Counted from the first letter of the stretch, positions 26,840 through 36,248 are shown. The stretch is 64,000 bases of DNA from Filimonas zeae (GCF_014641615.1 NZ_BMIB01000004.1:124001-188000), one strand, 5' to 3'. A program made the numbers and translations. The notes: generated by a model from the sequence alone, not told the origin.

Positions 26840-28504
26840 TTATACAAGTTTATCTGCCTGTATACGTGTTTTATTATAAGCCTGCCGTATAGCCAGCATA
26901 TGTTCGCAGGGGCCTTTGTACAGTTTGTTTTCTACATAGTAGCTGCAGTCGCAACCGGCCGATTGTATTTTCTCGTCCAGGTCAATCTCCAGCTTTGTAT
27001 TATACGTTCTGCGCGCTGCTTTTACAGTGCCTGTAAGCACAATTCCTCCCTCCGGCCGGTCTGCTGTTTTATAGTTTATCTGGCTTTTCAGCAACAACTC
27101 TGCCGCCATTTCTTCCCGTGGGTTATCAAACCGCAACTGTTCAAAAGGCAAAGGTTCCCTGCTCAGTTCCCGCAGGCGGTACAGTTGTTTGTTCATATCA
27201 TATATTACCCGGCCAGCCTGTGTATATGCACTTAACGCGCCGGATACTTCTGCGGTACTCAACTGCAGCTTAACAGCCAGTTCTGCTGCCGTGCCCAGCC
27301 AGTCGTGATGCAGTTGTGTAAACACCTGCTGCTTTACGCCATCAGGCACTTCCATACGAGGCGCCAGTAAATCAAAATTGCCTGCATGGCTCCAGTTGTT
27401 CGCTGTCCACCCGCTTAGCCCCAGGGTAAAATTCATATCGCCCAGGTCGGCCACATAAAAAGCAGGCAACCCCGTTCCGGTAAGGTATACGGTAAACTTC
27501 CTGGCAACGGGTATCAACCGTTCCAGTACCAGCAACCGCCTTCTGCCCCAGGTTCTTATTTCCTGGCGGGTATTGCCGGTGTAAATACTTCTGGGGCATT
27601 CAATTGCTGTGCCCCAGGGGTCCAGCACCACGGTTACCGGCTTGCCGGGTTCCAGCACATAACGAAGCGATCTTGGGCCGCGCTTTTCCTTATGCCTGCG
27701 GAGTAATAAACAAATGCTGTATATATCCATCGGGTGCAGCTCAAACTGCGTGGCAGCCATAGTCATAGCACTGCTTACCTGTAAAAAACCACGCACCCAG
27801 CTATCCGGCACATCAATCTTTACCTCTTTAAAAACATCTTCATCGGTGGTTTGTACTGTAAAGCCCGAAGGGTCTATTTTCAGTTCTGTGTCCTTGTAGT
27901 CACGTATCTTCTGAAACTCTTCATACAAAGCAGCTGAATAATCTACATTGGTGGTACCGCATTTAAAATCGTCCAGCTGCGTAAACACATTGTAATTACA
28001 ACCCAGTTTGCCGTAGGTAGATTCATCCTGACTAAAACATTCAAAAAACAATTCATCGGGGTGAATGGTAATTACCGGGTCCAGTACAATCCACGCATCC
28101 CGGTCGTTCTTATACAGGTAATCAAAATATTTACTTCTCGCTTTCCAGTAGGGCCCCATCAGTTTAGCCTGTTCCGCCCGCACCCCCACCAGCTGTTCCC
28201 GCAGGGCGTCTATTCTTTTATCCGCCGCCTGCGCATCGTATCCGGCCATATATTCTGCCAGAAAAACTGCTTCGTTCTGCGCCACCCATTCTTTATAAGC
28301 CGTTTTATCTTTGGGTTTAAAACGCAGGTCGCTCACCACCACATCATGCAATGCAGAAATAGCTTCGCGGAAAGCAATTTTCCGGTTCAGTTTTCCTATA
28401 AACCAGGCACTCTCGCGCAGTGTATCAGGTGCAAACGACATACCCGTCATATACGATGTACTGCTAACGGTAGATGATCCTGCAAACCGGTAATTAAACA
28501 ACAT
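26840..28504 (-). CDS. SWIM zinc-finger protein, retron accessory
   Basis: About 554 residues from the ATG at 28504; an upstream TTG at 28531 extends the frame by nine codons. Near the C terminus lies a SWIM-type zinc finger, CxC-x12-CxH (CDCSYYVENKLYKGPCEH), 20-37 residues before the end. Ahead of it is a winged-helix-like segment (LHHDWLGTAAELAVKLQLST then AEVSGALSAYTQAGRVIYDM). The N-terminal 350 residues are not recognisable by eye. SWIM domains bind nucleic acid or protein. The gene lies 36 bases after the WGR protein gene and just before the retron RNA, so it is likely an effector or accessory protein of the retron. Confidence 0.8.
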   Translation of the reverse strand: MLFNYRFAGSSTVSSTSYMTGMSFAPDTLRESAWFIGKLNRKIAFREAISALHDVVVSDLRFKPKDKTAYKEWVAQNEAVFLAEYMAGYDAQAADKRIDALREQLVGVRAEQAKLMGPYWKARSKYFDYLYKNDRDAWIVLDPVITIHPDELFFECFSQDESTYGKLGCNYNVFTQLDDFKCGTTNVDYSAALYEEFQKIRDYKDTELKIDPSGFTVQTTDEDVFKEVKIDVPDSWVRGFLQVSSAMTMAATQFELHPMDIYSICLLLRRHKEKRGPRSLRYVLEPGKPVTVVLDPWGTAIECPRSIYTGNTRQEIRTWGRRRLLVLERLIPVARKFTVYLTGTGLPAFYVADLGDMNFTLGLSGWTANNWSHAGNFDLLAPRMEVPDGVKQQVFTQLHHDWLGTAAELAVKLQLSTAEVSGALSAYTQAGRVIYDMNKQLYRLRELSREPLPFEQLRFDNPREEMAAELLLKSQINYKTADRPEGGIVLTGTVKAARRTYNTKLEIDLDEKIQSAGCDCSYYVENKLYKGPCEHMLAIRQAYNKTRIQADKLV

Positions 28505-28540
28505 AACCTTGCTGTGTTTACGTGAATACAATCAGTTCTT

Positions 28541-31500
28541 TTATCGCACCTCTGTTTCTTTTACTGTAAGCGGTGTTTGCACCTGGTACAGCGCCTGTAG
28601 CTGCAGCAGTATTTCTATACATTTTGCTTTATCGCCAATAGCCATGGTAGCAGAAATATCAGAGAGTATACTACCTACCAGCCGGGCTGCCGCTTCATGC
28701 TTTACACCCTCTGTGTACAGAAAATGATAAATCCGCTTTTTTGCCACGCGGCTTTTGTTAACCCGCGTAAGCACAGAGCGGAAATAAAACTCCAGCTGCT
28801 GTATCCGTTCCAGATTGTCTGCCGCAAACCGCTCCAGATAGTTGGTAGCAAACAGCTGCATTTTTTCGCTGGGGTGCTGGCTCAGCTTCAGCAGATAGGT
28901 TTCTCCGTTTTCTTCTTTAAAAAAGCGCGTAATCAGTTCGCGACCATACGCTTCAATATCCGGCTTTACATTATCAGCCAGTGCAACCAGTGTTTCCACC
29001 GTCCAGTCCTCCGCAGTAAAATGCTGCAGAAAATACTCCCTGGCAAACGCGCGCATATCATCCCACTTACTATTCAGCAGTTGCAGACTCTCGTCCTTTT
29101 CATACCGTATGCGTGCTACCTGCTGGTTGTATAAACGCTGGCACCATTCACGTACCGCTACATTTTCATGACTACCCAATGCAACTATCTGCGGCATGGT
29201 AAGCTGTGCCGGGTCAGTATATTTTTCCAGTATAAAGGCACCGGTTTGTTGTGCGGGCGCAAAGGTGGAATACAGTAATCGCAGGGCTGCCTGCTTATCT
29301 ACATCTTTCAGAAAAGGCGTAAGCTCATTACACAACAATTCACTTACCCAAAGTTGTAATCCTTCTATCGTTTCTTTTCTTAATAAATACGGCAGCAATG
29401 CTTCTACCAGCTTGTTACCAAAGCCGGCATCTGTATGCGCCATTCTGCCGGCAATGGGTGCTATCCCTTTCCGCACATCTTCATGCTTACCTATACAAGC
29501 CATCATTACCAGGTGCTGCTTCTGCAGCAGCTCTTCTGTATGCAGGCTATTGAGTAAAGCAACACCTGCTTCGCGTACCGGCTGGTAACTATGTAACAGC
29601 AATCCATATATAAAATCTTCAGATAAACTTCCTGCCTGCACCTGGCTATGCTGCAGTAACCGCAGGCCAAATAATAAAGTAGCTGTTACCGGATGTTGCA
29701 GCATATCGCTCAGTACCCCTGCAGACACCTGTTTCAGCTCCTGCGCCAATAAGGTAAAACACCAGTCCGTAGCTTCTTTTATCAGTGCCTCATCTATAGT
29801 TTTACCGGGGGTAAGCCCCAGCAAAAACACGATTACTTTACCGGCAGCAGCTTGTTTTACCCGCTCATCCAACAATGTAGTAGCCAGCAACTGCCGCCCC
29901 CACTGCCTTATACCCGCATCGCTGTTAAAGGCAATACAGGTAATAAAATCCGGATCAGCCGTTACCACGCCTTTATGCAAACCTGCCCATCCCCGCCCTG
30001 TAGCGCGGGCAGCCTCATCAATACTATTCAGCATGGCAATAATTACATCGCTATCCGGCGTAACATCTGCCGTATATCTTTCTTCTGCCATTGTACGGCC
30101 AAAAGAGGCAGGCAGCGGATAAGGAGAAAGCAATAACAACTTAATGGCTTCCTTATCCAGCTTTTGCTTAATGGCTGCATATTGCGGATGCACGGTAAGG
30201 TTTTCTATAGCAAACCGGTGTATCTCGTTCACCTGCGCCTGCATAAGCAACTGCACATAGGCCTGCGGCATGGCATTCCATAAACCCAGGTAAGGCGTGC
30301 CGTTTTCATTAGGCACCTCCGCAACAATTATTTCGGGCTTTGCTTCCGGCTGTTCTGTGGGTACTGCTGCATCTGGTGTTTTCTTACGCCCGAACAAACC
30401 TGCCAGCTTTTTTAATAGTCCGCCGCCTTCTGCATTAGCAGCACCTGGCTGCCGTTGAGTGGTTGTTACAGGCTTTTTATCATCGGGGTTGCGCATTTTC
30501 CACCTTCCGGAAACCAGTGTAAGATCAGGATGATCGGCGCTGAGTATCTGATGCAGATAAATGGCCTGTGAGTTATTGGGAAAACGGGTTTCTACCCGTA
30601 CATATTCCCGGCCCTTCCACTCATAATTATATTCACTATAGTAAGGCGTTACATCCCTGTCACGCTCATATGCTATTAAAACGGCGGTAGCCAGTTTTAC
30701 ATAATCTGTGCTGTGGGCATTACCCAGCATTTTCAGCCGGCGTAAGGTGCGCCGGTGTAAATACCATTTGGTTCTGTTAGAAAAGGCTATGCGGCTACCT
30801 GCTTTTTTAGATTCCTTGCGGGGCGTTATCCAGTCCTCTATCTCTGCCACATATACTTCCTCTTCCTGCGCATCGGCATAGCTGAGATAGTGTTTATACA
30901 TTTCCTGGTCGCGCTCTGTTTTACAGCTTAGCATACCCAGCATATCAAAATCGTCCAGCAACTCAGCCAGTTTAAATATGACTCTGAACTGCTTAAAATA
31001 CGGCGGTTTCAATATCAGCGGCAGCAACAGCGTTTTCAACTGTTGCTTCAGCCGCAGGTTTTGAGTAGCTATCAGGTATAAAGTAGTAAGCCATTTATAA
31101 TCTGTCTGTGGCTGCTCCAGCCGCTCCTGCAAAAAAACATCCGGCAGGCCTTCTGCATATAGTTCCTGAAAAGCCTCCGGAAGCGCCTTTACGTAGGTGT
31201 TCAGATGATTCTGCTTTTCTACCCCTTCCAACAGCTGTAATAAACCCGCACCCGCCAGCCGCGAAAGCTGAACGCTGCCCTGTTTGTATAGCAGCTGCAG
31301 CACAGGTATAGCAGAAGTACTGCGGCTACGTACCATAGCCCATAAACAACAGTATTGCTGCAGGGCATTGCCCGTATTAAACAGCCTTATCAGGTAGGGA
31401 GTAGCTTCCTGAATATGATACTCGCCTGCTTTCCATATTACCCTGCTCAGTTTCCAGTTACGCGCTACACCGGTAGCCTCGCCGGTAACAGCTGCATGTA

Positions 31501-31909
31501 AACGGCGCAGAATGGCTTTGTTTCTGCCAGCAGGCAGTTGCTTCCAGCTTTCAGATAAGGGAAAAAGCGATTCATCCGGTTTAACAGCTGTAGTTGCTGA
31601 AGATGCTTTGGGCGTTACCGGCGCACCTTCGGTAGTAGTATACCCTTTATTCAGCTTTTCCGTTTCCAGTGCATCAAATACGCCCTCAGCAGTAGCCAGT
31701 GCTACAGGTGCGGGTGTTTTGGTGCCTTCTTTCAACTGCCCGCCTCTTTTTCCATACCGGAAATTAACTACATAGGTATTGCCTCCTACATCACAAAGGC
31801 TTATCTCGTATACTTTATCGGAGTTGCCCTCTTTGTAATACAGCGTTGTTTGTTTCACAAGTCGCATAGCTTCCATGGGTTGTGGTGCTGTAAGGTAACA
31901 CATAATCAT
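28541..31909 (-). CDS. WGR-domain and HEAT-like repeat protein, retron accessory
   Basis: 1122 residues; the start may be any of several Met codons between 31909 and 31867, the WGR domain beginning at MRLVKQTTLYYKEG. The WGR domain (to about residue 90) shows VVNFRYGKRGGQLKEGTKT. Most of the remainder is helical with repeated Leu-rich pairs of helices, consistent with HEAT/ARM repeats (for example RDEQ-free segments around 190-330 and 700-1080), plus a low-complexity linker near 500. WGR domains bind DNA ends in other proteins. First gene of the retron unit; a terminator at 31.96 kb separates it from the RhlE gene. Confidence 0.8.
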   Translation of the reverse strand: MIMCYLTAPQPMEAMRLVKQTTLYYKEGNSDKVYEISLCDVGGNTYVVNFRYGKRGGQLKEGTKTPAPVALATAEGVFDALETEKLNKGYTTTEGAPVTPKASSATTAVKPDESLFPLSESWKQLPAGRNKAILRRLHAAVTGEATGVARNWKLSRVIWKAGEYHIQEATPYLIRLFNTGNALQQYCCLWAMVRSRSTSAIPVLQLLYKQGSVQLSRLAGAGLLQLLEGVEKQNHLNTYVKALPEAFQELYAEGLPDVFLQERLEQPQTDYKWLTTLYLIATQNLRLKQQLKTLLLPLILKPPYFKQFRVIFKLAELLDDFDMLGMLSCKTERDQEMYKHYLSYADAQEEEVYVAEIEDWITPRKESKKAGSRIAFSNRTKWYLHRRTLRRLKMLGNAHSTDYVKLATAVLIAYERDRDVTPYYSEYNYEWKGREYVRVETRFPNNSQAIYLHQILSADHPDLTLVSGRWKMRNPDDKKPVTTTQRQPGAANAEGGGLLKKLAGLFGRKKTPDAAVPTEQPEAKPEIIVAEVPNENGTPYLGLWNAMPQAYVQLLMQAQVNEIHRFAIENLTVHPQYAAIKQKLDKEAIKLLLLSPYPLPASFGRTMAEERYTADVTPDSDVIIAMLNSIDEAARATGRGWAGLHKGVVTADPDFITCIAFNSDAGIRQWGRQLLATTLLDERVKQAAAGKVIVFLLGLTPGKTIDEALIKEATDWCFTLLAQELKQVSAGVLSDMLQHPVTATLLFGLRLLQHSQVQAGSLSEDFIYGLLLHSYQPVREAGVALLNSLHTEELLQKQHLVMMACIGKHEDVRKGIAPIAGRMAHTDAGFGNKLVEALLPYLLRKETIEGLQLWVSELLCNELTPFLKDVDKQAALRLLYSTFAPAQQTGAFILEKYTDPAQLTMPQIVALGSHENVAVREWCQRLYNQQVARIRYEKDESLQLLNSKWDDMRAFAREYFLQHFTAEDWTVETLVALADNVKPDIEAYGRELITRFFKEENGETYLLKLSQHPSEKMQLFATNYLERFAADNLERIQQLEFYFRSVLTRVNKSRVAKKRIYHFLYTEGVKHEAAARLVGSILSDISATMAIGDKAKCIEILLQLQALYQVQTPLTVKETEVR

Positions 31910-31958
31910 TTATCAGATACGTGAATAATCCACATACCTGGCAATTATTTATCTACAT

Positions 31959-31994
31959 AAAAAAGCCCCTTGTCAATAACAAAGGGCCTTTTTT
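31959..31994 (-). terminator. Terminator after rhlE
   Basis: AAAAAAG-C-CCCTT at 31959-31970 pairs with AAGGG-C-CTTTTTT ending at 31994, with one mismatch. On the minus strand the hairpin is followed by a T run and lies just after the helicase stop. Confidence 0.75.
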
Positions 31995-32010
31995 ACACTA
32001 AGATTTATAT

Positions 32011-33324
32011 TTATTCTGCTCCCTGCTGGCGCGGTGCATGTGCTGCATGCTGCCCGTTGCCGGAGCGTCTGTTACCGCCTCCGCTTTGCGGGCGGCGTTT
32101 GTTTTTAAAATCAGGCTTGTTACCACCATTACCATGCGGGCGCGGACCACGGTTGCCGCCACCACCACTTTTGGCACTACCAGCAGCTACTTCCTGGTGA
32201 AAAGGATGGTCTTTTACCAGCGGAATATTCTGGTTGGTAACCTTATTAATCAGGCGCAGGTTTTCACGTTCTTCCCGGCTGCAGAACGAAAGTGCAATAC
32301 CGCTTTTATCTGCCCGGCCTGTACGGCCAATGCGGTGTACATATGTTTCCGGCATCTCCGGCAGGTCGTAGTTAATTACATATGCCAGGTTATCTACGTC
32401 AATACCCCGTGCTACAATATCGGTAGCCACCAGCACACGCAGACGCCCGGTTTTAAAGTTATGCAGGGCACTCAGGCGCGACTGCTGCGATTTATCGCCA
32501 TGCAGTGCTTCTGCCTTAATACCTGCTTTGGTAAGTTGCTTAGCTATTTTATCTGCACCATGCTTGGTACGTGCAAACACCAGTGTACGGGTAATATTAC
32601 CCAGGTTCAGCAGATATTCCAGCAAGGCCGGTTTATCATTTCTGGATACCATCAGTACCCCCTGCTTAATTTTTTCCGCAGTGGTAGATACCGGAGTAAT
32701 TTCCACTTTCAGCGGATCTGTTAACAACGAATCGGCCAGTTTGGCAATGGTGGGCGGCATGGTAGCCGAAAAAAACAGTGTTTGCCGTTCTTCAGGTAAT
32801 TCGCGGATAATCTTTTTAATGTCGTTGATAAAACCCATATCCAGCATACGGTCTGCCTCATCCAGCACAAAAAACTCCAGGTGTGCAATATGCACATAGC
32901 CCTGGTTCATCAGATCCAGCAGGCGTCCGGGCGTGGCAATCAATATATCGGTACCGTTGCGTAACGACAGCGTTTGTGTATGCTGCGACACGCCACCAAA
33001 TATAACGTCGTGCTTTAAACCGGTATACTTGCCATAGGCAGTAAAACTATCATCAATCTGCGCCGCCAGTTCGCGGGTAGGCGTTAGAATTAATGCTTTA
33101 ATATGTCTGTATCCTTTGGAAGCCTCCTGCGTATGTAAGTGTTCCAGTATAGGAATGGCGAAAGCTGCAGTTTTACCGGTTCCGGTTTGGGCGCAGCCCA
33201 GTAAGTCTTTCTTATCAAGTACGATCGGAATCGCCTGTTCTTGTATGGGAGTAGGTTTGGTGTACCCCTCTTCTGCCAGCGCCTTTAATATGGGCTCTGA
33301 CAACTTCAAATCCTGAAATGTCAA
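32011..33324 (-). CDS. rhlE: DEAD-box RNA helicase, RhlE type
   Basis: 437 residues. Motifs in order: Q motif (KPTPIQEQAIP), I (AQTGTGKTAA), Ia (PTRELAAQ), Ib (TPGRLLD), II (DEAD), III (SATMP), V (ARGIDV), VI (HRIGRTGRA). After about residue 370 comes a basic Gly/Asn/Arg-rich tail (GGGGNRGPRPHGNGG) typical for RNA binding. ATP-dependent unwinding in ribosome assembly or cold adaptation is expected. The gene has an unusually long upstream region (385 bases to the next gene), in keeping with leader-mediated control often seen for cold-induced helicases. Confidence 0.93.
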   Translation of the reverse strand: MTFQDLKLSEPILKALAEEGYTKPTPIQEQAIPIVLDKKDLLGCAQTGTGKTAAFAIPILEHLHTQEASKGYRHIKALILTPTRELAAQIDDSFTAYGKYTGLKHDVIFGGVSQHTQTLSLRNGTDILIATPGRLLDLMNQGYVHIAHLEFFVLDEADRMLDMGFINDIKKIIRELPEERQTLFFSATMPPTIAKLADSLLTDPLKVEITPVSTTAEKIKQGVLMVSRNDKPALLEYLLNLGNITRTLVFARTKHGADKIAKQLTKAGIKAEALHGDKSQQSRLSALHNFKTGRLRVLVATDIVARGIDVDNLAYVINYDLPEMPETYVHRIGRTGRADKSGIALSFCSREERENLRLINKVTNQNIPLVKDHPFHQEVAAGSAKSGGGGNRGPRPHGNGGNKPDFKNKRRPQSGGGNRRSGNGQHAAHAPRQQGAE

Positions 33325-33709
33325 AATAGTTCGTTTTAATACAATTAAATACTGACTACTTTAAGATTTCGACACTTTGAAGGAGTCAGCGTGTTTTTAT
33401 GCCCCTGATCGTTATGACCGGATGAGCTTCTTGCAACGGGAGAAGGAATATCTAGTCGCCTAAAGATAGGAATTAAGGCAGTGTAAAGGTACGGTAATCC
33501 ATCATAAGTAAATCCTAAACCGTAAAGACCCGCTTTTCCAGCCACTTACCAGCCTTTTTTCTATCCTTTTCAGACTCAATATACCTAAATATAGTGAAAA
33601 AGCCCACACAAGTAATAAAACTGGTTTAAGAAAGTTTTGTGCTTTCCTGAAGTAACTTAGCCACCGTATTCAGGTCCAGGCTTTCTCCTTTAGCAAAATT
33701 GAATGAATC
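33325..33709 (-). promoter_or_regulatory. Long leader region upstream of rhlE
   Basis: 385 bases between two divergent genes. On the minus strand a weak -33/-7 pair (TTG near 33602 and TATATTTA near 33583) would give a leader of about 250 bases. The leader contains an inverted repeat ACGGT...ACCGT around 33521-33489 and a GTG-initiated frame of 66 codons (33545-33345) without recognisable similarity. The frame may be chance. A structured or cold-responsive leader is inferred only from length and position. Confidence 0.35.
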
Positions 33710-34981
33710 ATGAAACAGATTGTTATTATCGGGGGCGGGTTTGCCGGTATTAATGTGGCGCAGCAACTGGCCAGAAATCCGGCTTACAGTATCATAATAG
33801 TAGACAGGAACAATTACAACTTCTTTCCACCGCTTTTGTACCAGGTAGCCACCAGCTTTCTGGAACCTTCCAACATCAGTTACCCCTTCCGCAAGCTGAT
33901 ACGCCCGTTTAAAAACGTAAGCTACCGCATGGGCGAGTTTCAGGAACTGATAACCGCAGAAAACAAAGTGGTGCTGAGTACCGGCACACTCCAATACGAC
34001 TATATCATTTTTGCAACCGGTGCCGAAACCAATTATTTCGGCATGGAAAATCTTAAAAACAACGCATTACCCATGAAAACGGTAAACGATGCACTGCTGC
34101 TTCGTAACCATTTTTTACAGGTAATGGAAGCAGCCACTGTAACTACTGATGTAGCGGAACGCACCAAACTACTCACCTTTATGGTAGCCGGTGGCGGCCC
34201 TACCGGTGTAGAAGTATCGGGCATGCTGGCCGAAATGCGGCGCACCATACTGCCCTTAGACTACCCCGAAGTAAGCGGCAAAAACTACGAAGCGCATATT
34301 TATCTGGTAGATGGTGGTACCAGCCTGCTGAAACCCATGAGTGAAAAATCGCAGAAGGATACTTATAACGAACTTACCCGCATGGGTGTGGAAGTACTGC
34401 TGAACCACCGTGTGAAAGACTATGCTGATGATGTGGTTACTTTTACCAATGGTAAATCCATTGCCACCAAAACACTGGTATGGGCCGCAGGCGTTTCTGC
34501 ATCTGTATTACCCGGCATACCTACAGCGTGTTACGGCGCAGGCCGCCGTTTGATAGCGAATGAGTTTCACCAGGTAAAAGATCTTACCAACGTATACGCC
34601 ATTGGCGATACTTCTATAGCATCAGGCGATCCTGCCTTTCCTGACGGCCACCCGCAGGTAGCACAGGTAGCCATACAGCAAGGGATTAACGTAGGCAAAA
34701 ACTTTAAAGCACTGGCAGCAGGTAAGCCCTTACAACCTTTCCGGTATCATGATAAAGGCACGCTGGCCATTATAGGTAGAAACAAAGCGGTGGCAGATTT
34801 TCCGCGCCCCAAATTACACCTCAATGGTTTTATTGCCTGGTGGATATGGATATTCGTGCATCTGATGTCGCTGATTAATTACCGTAACCGGTTAAGGACT
34901 TTTTATAACTGGGCGGGGGCTTATCTGACAAAAGATCAGTCGCTGAGGATGATTATACGGCCGAAGAAGAAAACCAATTAG
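33710..34981 (+). CDS. ndh: Type II NADH dehydrogenase
   Basis: 423 residues. FAD-binding GGGFAGIN at 8-15 after MKQIVII, then NYNFFPPLLYQVAT typical of NDH-2, a second Rossmann site VAGGGPTGVEVSG for NADH, and VYAIGDTS near 300. The C-terminal segment HLNGFIAWWIWIFVHLMSLI is the membrane-associated helix region. The enzyme oxidises NADH and reduces quinone at the inner face of the cytoplasmic membrane without pumping protons. Monocistronic; followed by a terminator. Confidence 0.92.
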   Translation: MKQIVIIGGGFAGINVAQQLARNPAYSIIIVDRNNYNFFPPLLYQVATSFLEPSNISYPFRKLIRPFKNVSYRMGEFQELITAENKVVLSTGTLQYDYIIFATGAETNYFGMENLKNNALPMKTVNDALLLRNHFLQVMEAATVTTDVAERTKLLTFMVAGGGPTGVEVSGMLAEMRRTILPLDYPEVSGKNYEAHIYLVDGGTSLLKPMSEKSQKDTYNELTRMGVEVLLNHRVKDYADDVVTFTNGKSIATKTLVWAAGVSASVLPGIPTACYGAGRRLIANEFHQVKDLTNVYAIGDTSIASGDPAFPDGHPQVAQVAIQQGINVGKNFKALAAGKPLQPFRYHDKGTLAIIGRNKAVADFPRPKLHLNGFIAWWIWIFVHLMSLINYRNRLRTFYNWAGAYLTKDQSLRMIIRPKKKTN

Positions 34982-35014
34982 CGCTTCTGTAACCACAAAA
35001 TTTCTAAATTAGTA

Positions 35015-35054
35015 AAAAAGCCATCCAATAACTTTCATTATGTGATGGCTTTTT
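35015..35054 (+). terminator. Terminator after ndh
   Basis: AAAAAGCCATC (35015-35025) pairs with GATGGCTTTTT (35044-35054); an 11-bp stem with T run about 35 bases after the stop. Confidence 0.8.
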
Positions 35055-35194
35055 GCAATTCCTTACAAGCCTATATCTACACAGACAATATTTTAACATT
35101 ATCACAAACCCATAAGCTATACTTATTCCTTTGCCAGCATAATTGTAATCTCACTATTACAATTATGTGAGCCAAATAAACACAAAGATTACAA

Positions 35195-35875
35195 CTACTG
35201 AAACCTCTCTCCTTCAAACTTAATTTCACTAATGGCAATATCATTCGGGAACTTTGTTCCAGCATAAAACCCATCAAACGTTAACGAAACCTCCAGCACC
35301 TTCCCCCAAAAAGCTACCATATTTAATTTCGTCACATCCACTGACTGCATTTTGTAAGTATCCGCTAATTCAACGCGGCCAACCAGGCGGTTGCCAATTG
35401 ACATATTTACATACCTGACTCTGGAATTAGATGCCCATACCAATGCAGATTTTCTATAGCCGTTAACGATGAATAGCTTCGTTATTCTAAAAGCTTTTTC
35501 TTTACCGGAGGCTGCAGACAAGTCGAACTTATAACTCACCACCACTTTACTCTGTTCAGACGTATCCATAACCCACGCTGTCCGAAGATTAAAGTCAGAA
35601 AGATTGCGACAAGAGTACCGCTGCTTATCTTTTACGTTTAAAAAAACCTCCGGCTCACGAATTGTATATATACCATCATCGCCAACACCAGAAGCTGTAT
35701 CCTCAGCACTTAGCGCATCATACTTACTAACAGCAGAAACCAAATTGCACTTCTGGGAAAATGCTCCGACACTCAACACGCAAAAACAGAAAAGCAGTAT
35801 GGTTTTTTTTACAGTTAGCCATTTATTATTATCTACGGTTAATATTCTAAGAAAAAAGTCATGGAGAATAAGCAT
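35195..35875 (-). CDS. Secreted protein with discoidin-like (NADase-type glycan-binding) domain
   Basis: 226 residues. A hydrophobic segment (KKTILLFCFCVLSVGAFSQ, about 23-41) looks like a signal peptide preceded by an unusually long N terminus, so the true start may lie downstream at a non-ATG codon. The body shows the pattern of the NADase-type glycan-binding domain: RNLSDFNLRTAWV, then KLFIVNGYRKSALVW, NSRVRYVNMSIGNR, and a final strand DIAISEIKFEGERF. It probably binds carbohydrate or acts in the periplasm; no catalytic motif is seen. The gene is isolated, with AT-richer codon use than its neighbours, which may point to transfer. Confidence 0.65.
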   Translation of the reverse strand: MLILHDFFLRILTVDNNKWLTVKKTILLFCFCVLSVGAFSQKCNLVSAVSKYDALSAEDTASGVGDDGIYTIREPEVFLNVKDKQRYSCRNLSDFNLRTAWVMDTSEQSKVVVSYKFDLSAASGKEKAFRITKLFIVNGYRKSALVWASNSRVRYVNMSIGNRLVGRVELADTYKMQSVDVTKLNMVAFWGKVLEVSLTFDGFYAGTKFPNDIAISEIKFEGERFQ

Positions 35876-35886
35876 AGTATTATTAC

Positions 35887-35909
35887 AATAAGGATATAGG
35901 GATGAGTAT
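35887..35909 (+). repeat. Short repeat, copy 1
   Basis: ATAAGGATATAGGGATGAGT followed by ATG. Two further copies lie at 36134 (direct) and 36171 (inverted); the three flank a 57-codon ORF. Confidence 0.7.
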
Positions 35910-35953
35910 GTTACCCTTTAAAGATACAATTTAAGCAGCGTAAGTAATTTTTA

Positions 35954-36127
35954 TTATTTGTCACAACCGGGTATTTCATTCCATCCCTCCGGGGGTATTT
36001 TTCTCCGCAGTATACAATCAGGAACCGGATACTCTTTTAAAAACACCACCGCCCCCTCCGGTTCTTCACTTATGATTTTAATAAAAAAGTATTTGCCTAC
36101 ACAGGGTTGACGGGGAGCAACGGGCAT
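35954..36127 (-). CDS. Candidate small protein, 57 residues
   Basis: An ATG-initiated frame of 57 codons ending in TAA, beginning MPVAPRQPCVGKYFFIKIIS and ending GWNEIPGCDK. It fills most of a 373-base gap between genes, and its amino-acid mix looks like a folded soluble protein rather than random sequence (many Glu/Pro/Ile, three Cys). No family recognised. It sits between copies of a short repeat, copy 2 lying just upstream of its start. It might also be a fragment of a larger decayed gene. Confidence 0.4.
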   Translation of the reverse strand: MPVAPRQPCVGKYFFIKIISEEPEGAVVFLKEYPVPDCILRRKIPPEGWNEIPGCDK

Positions 36128-36133
36128 ATTAAA

Positions 36134-36156
36134 ATAAGGATATAAGGATGAATATG
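36134..36156 (+). repeat. Short repeat, copy 2
   Basis: ATAAGGATATAAGGATGAAT followed by ATG, differing from copy 1 at two positions. Together with inverted copy 3, fifteen bases away, it can form a hairpin of about 20 bp. Confidence 0.7.
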
Positions 36157-36170
36157 TAACATACTAAAAA

Positions 36171-36195
36171 TATTCATTCATCCCTATATCCTTAT
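36171..36195 (-). repeat. Short repeat, copy 3 (inverted)
   Basis: The reverse complement reads ATAAGGATATAGGGATGAAT followed by GAATA. It is the inverted partner of copy 2 and lies about 50 bases after the HAD gene end on the minus strand, so the pair may serve as a transcript-end hairpin. Confidence 0.7.
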
Positions 36196-36248
36196 ATCTA
36201 TACCGTTATTTGATGAGTAAATTTGAAAGCCGGAAGCGCAACAGCCCC

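Noticed and set aside
26705..27235. Plus-strand ORF of 176 codons over the retron RNA and the end of the SWIM gene
   Set aside because: It overlaps a structured RNA and the SWIM zinc-finger codons on the other strand, has no recognisable domain and no operon context.
28541..31909. Known WGR-DUF4132/MolR-type regulator cluster
   Set aside because: The WGR domain is present, but I could not recognise a DUF4132 core by eye, and the neighbours of that cluster (MoxR ATPase, VWA protein) are missing; the retron context fits better.
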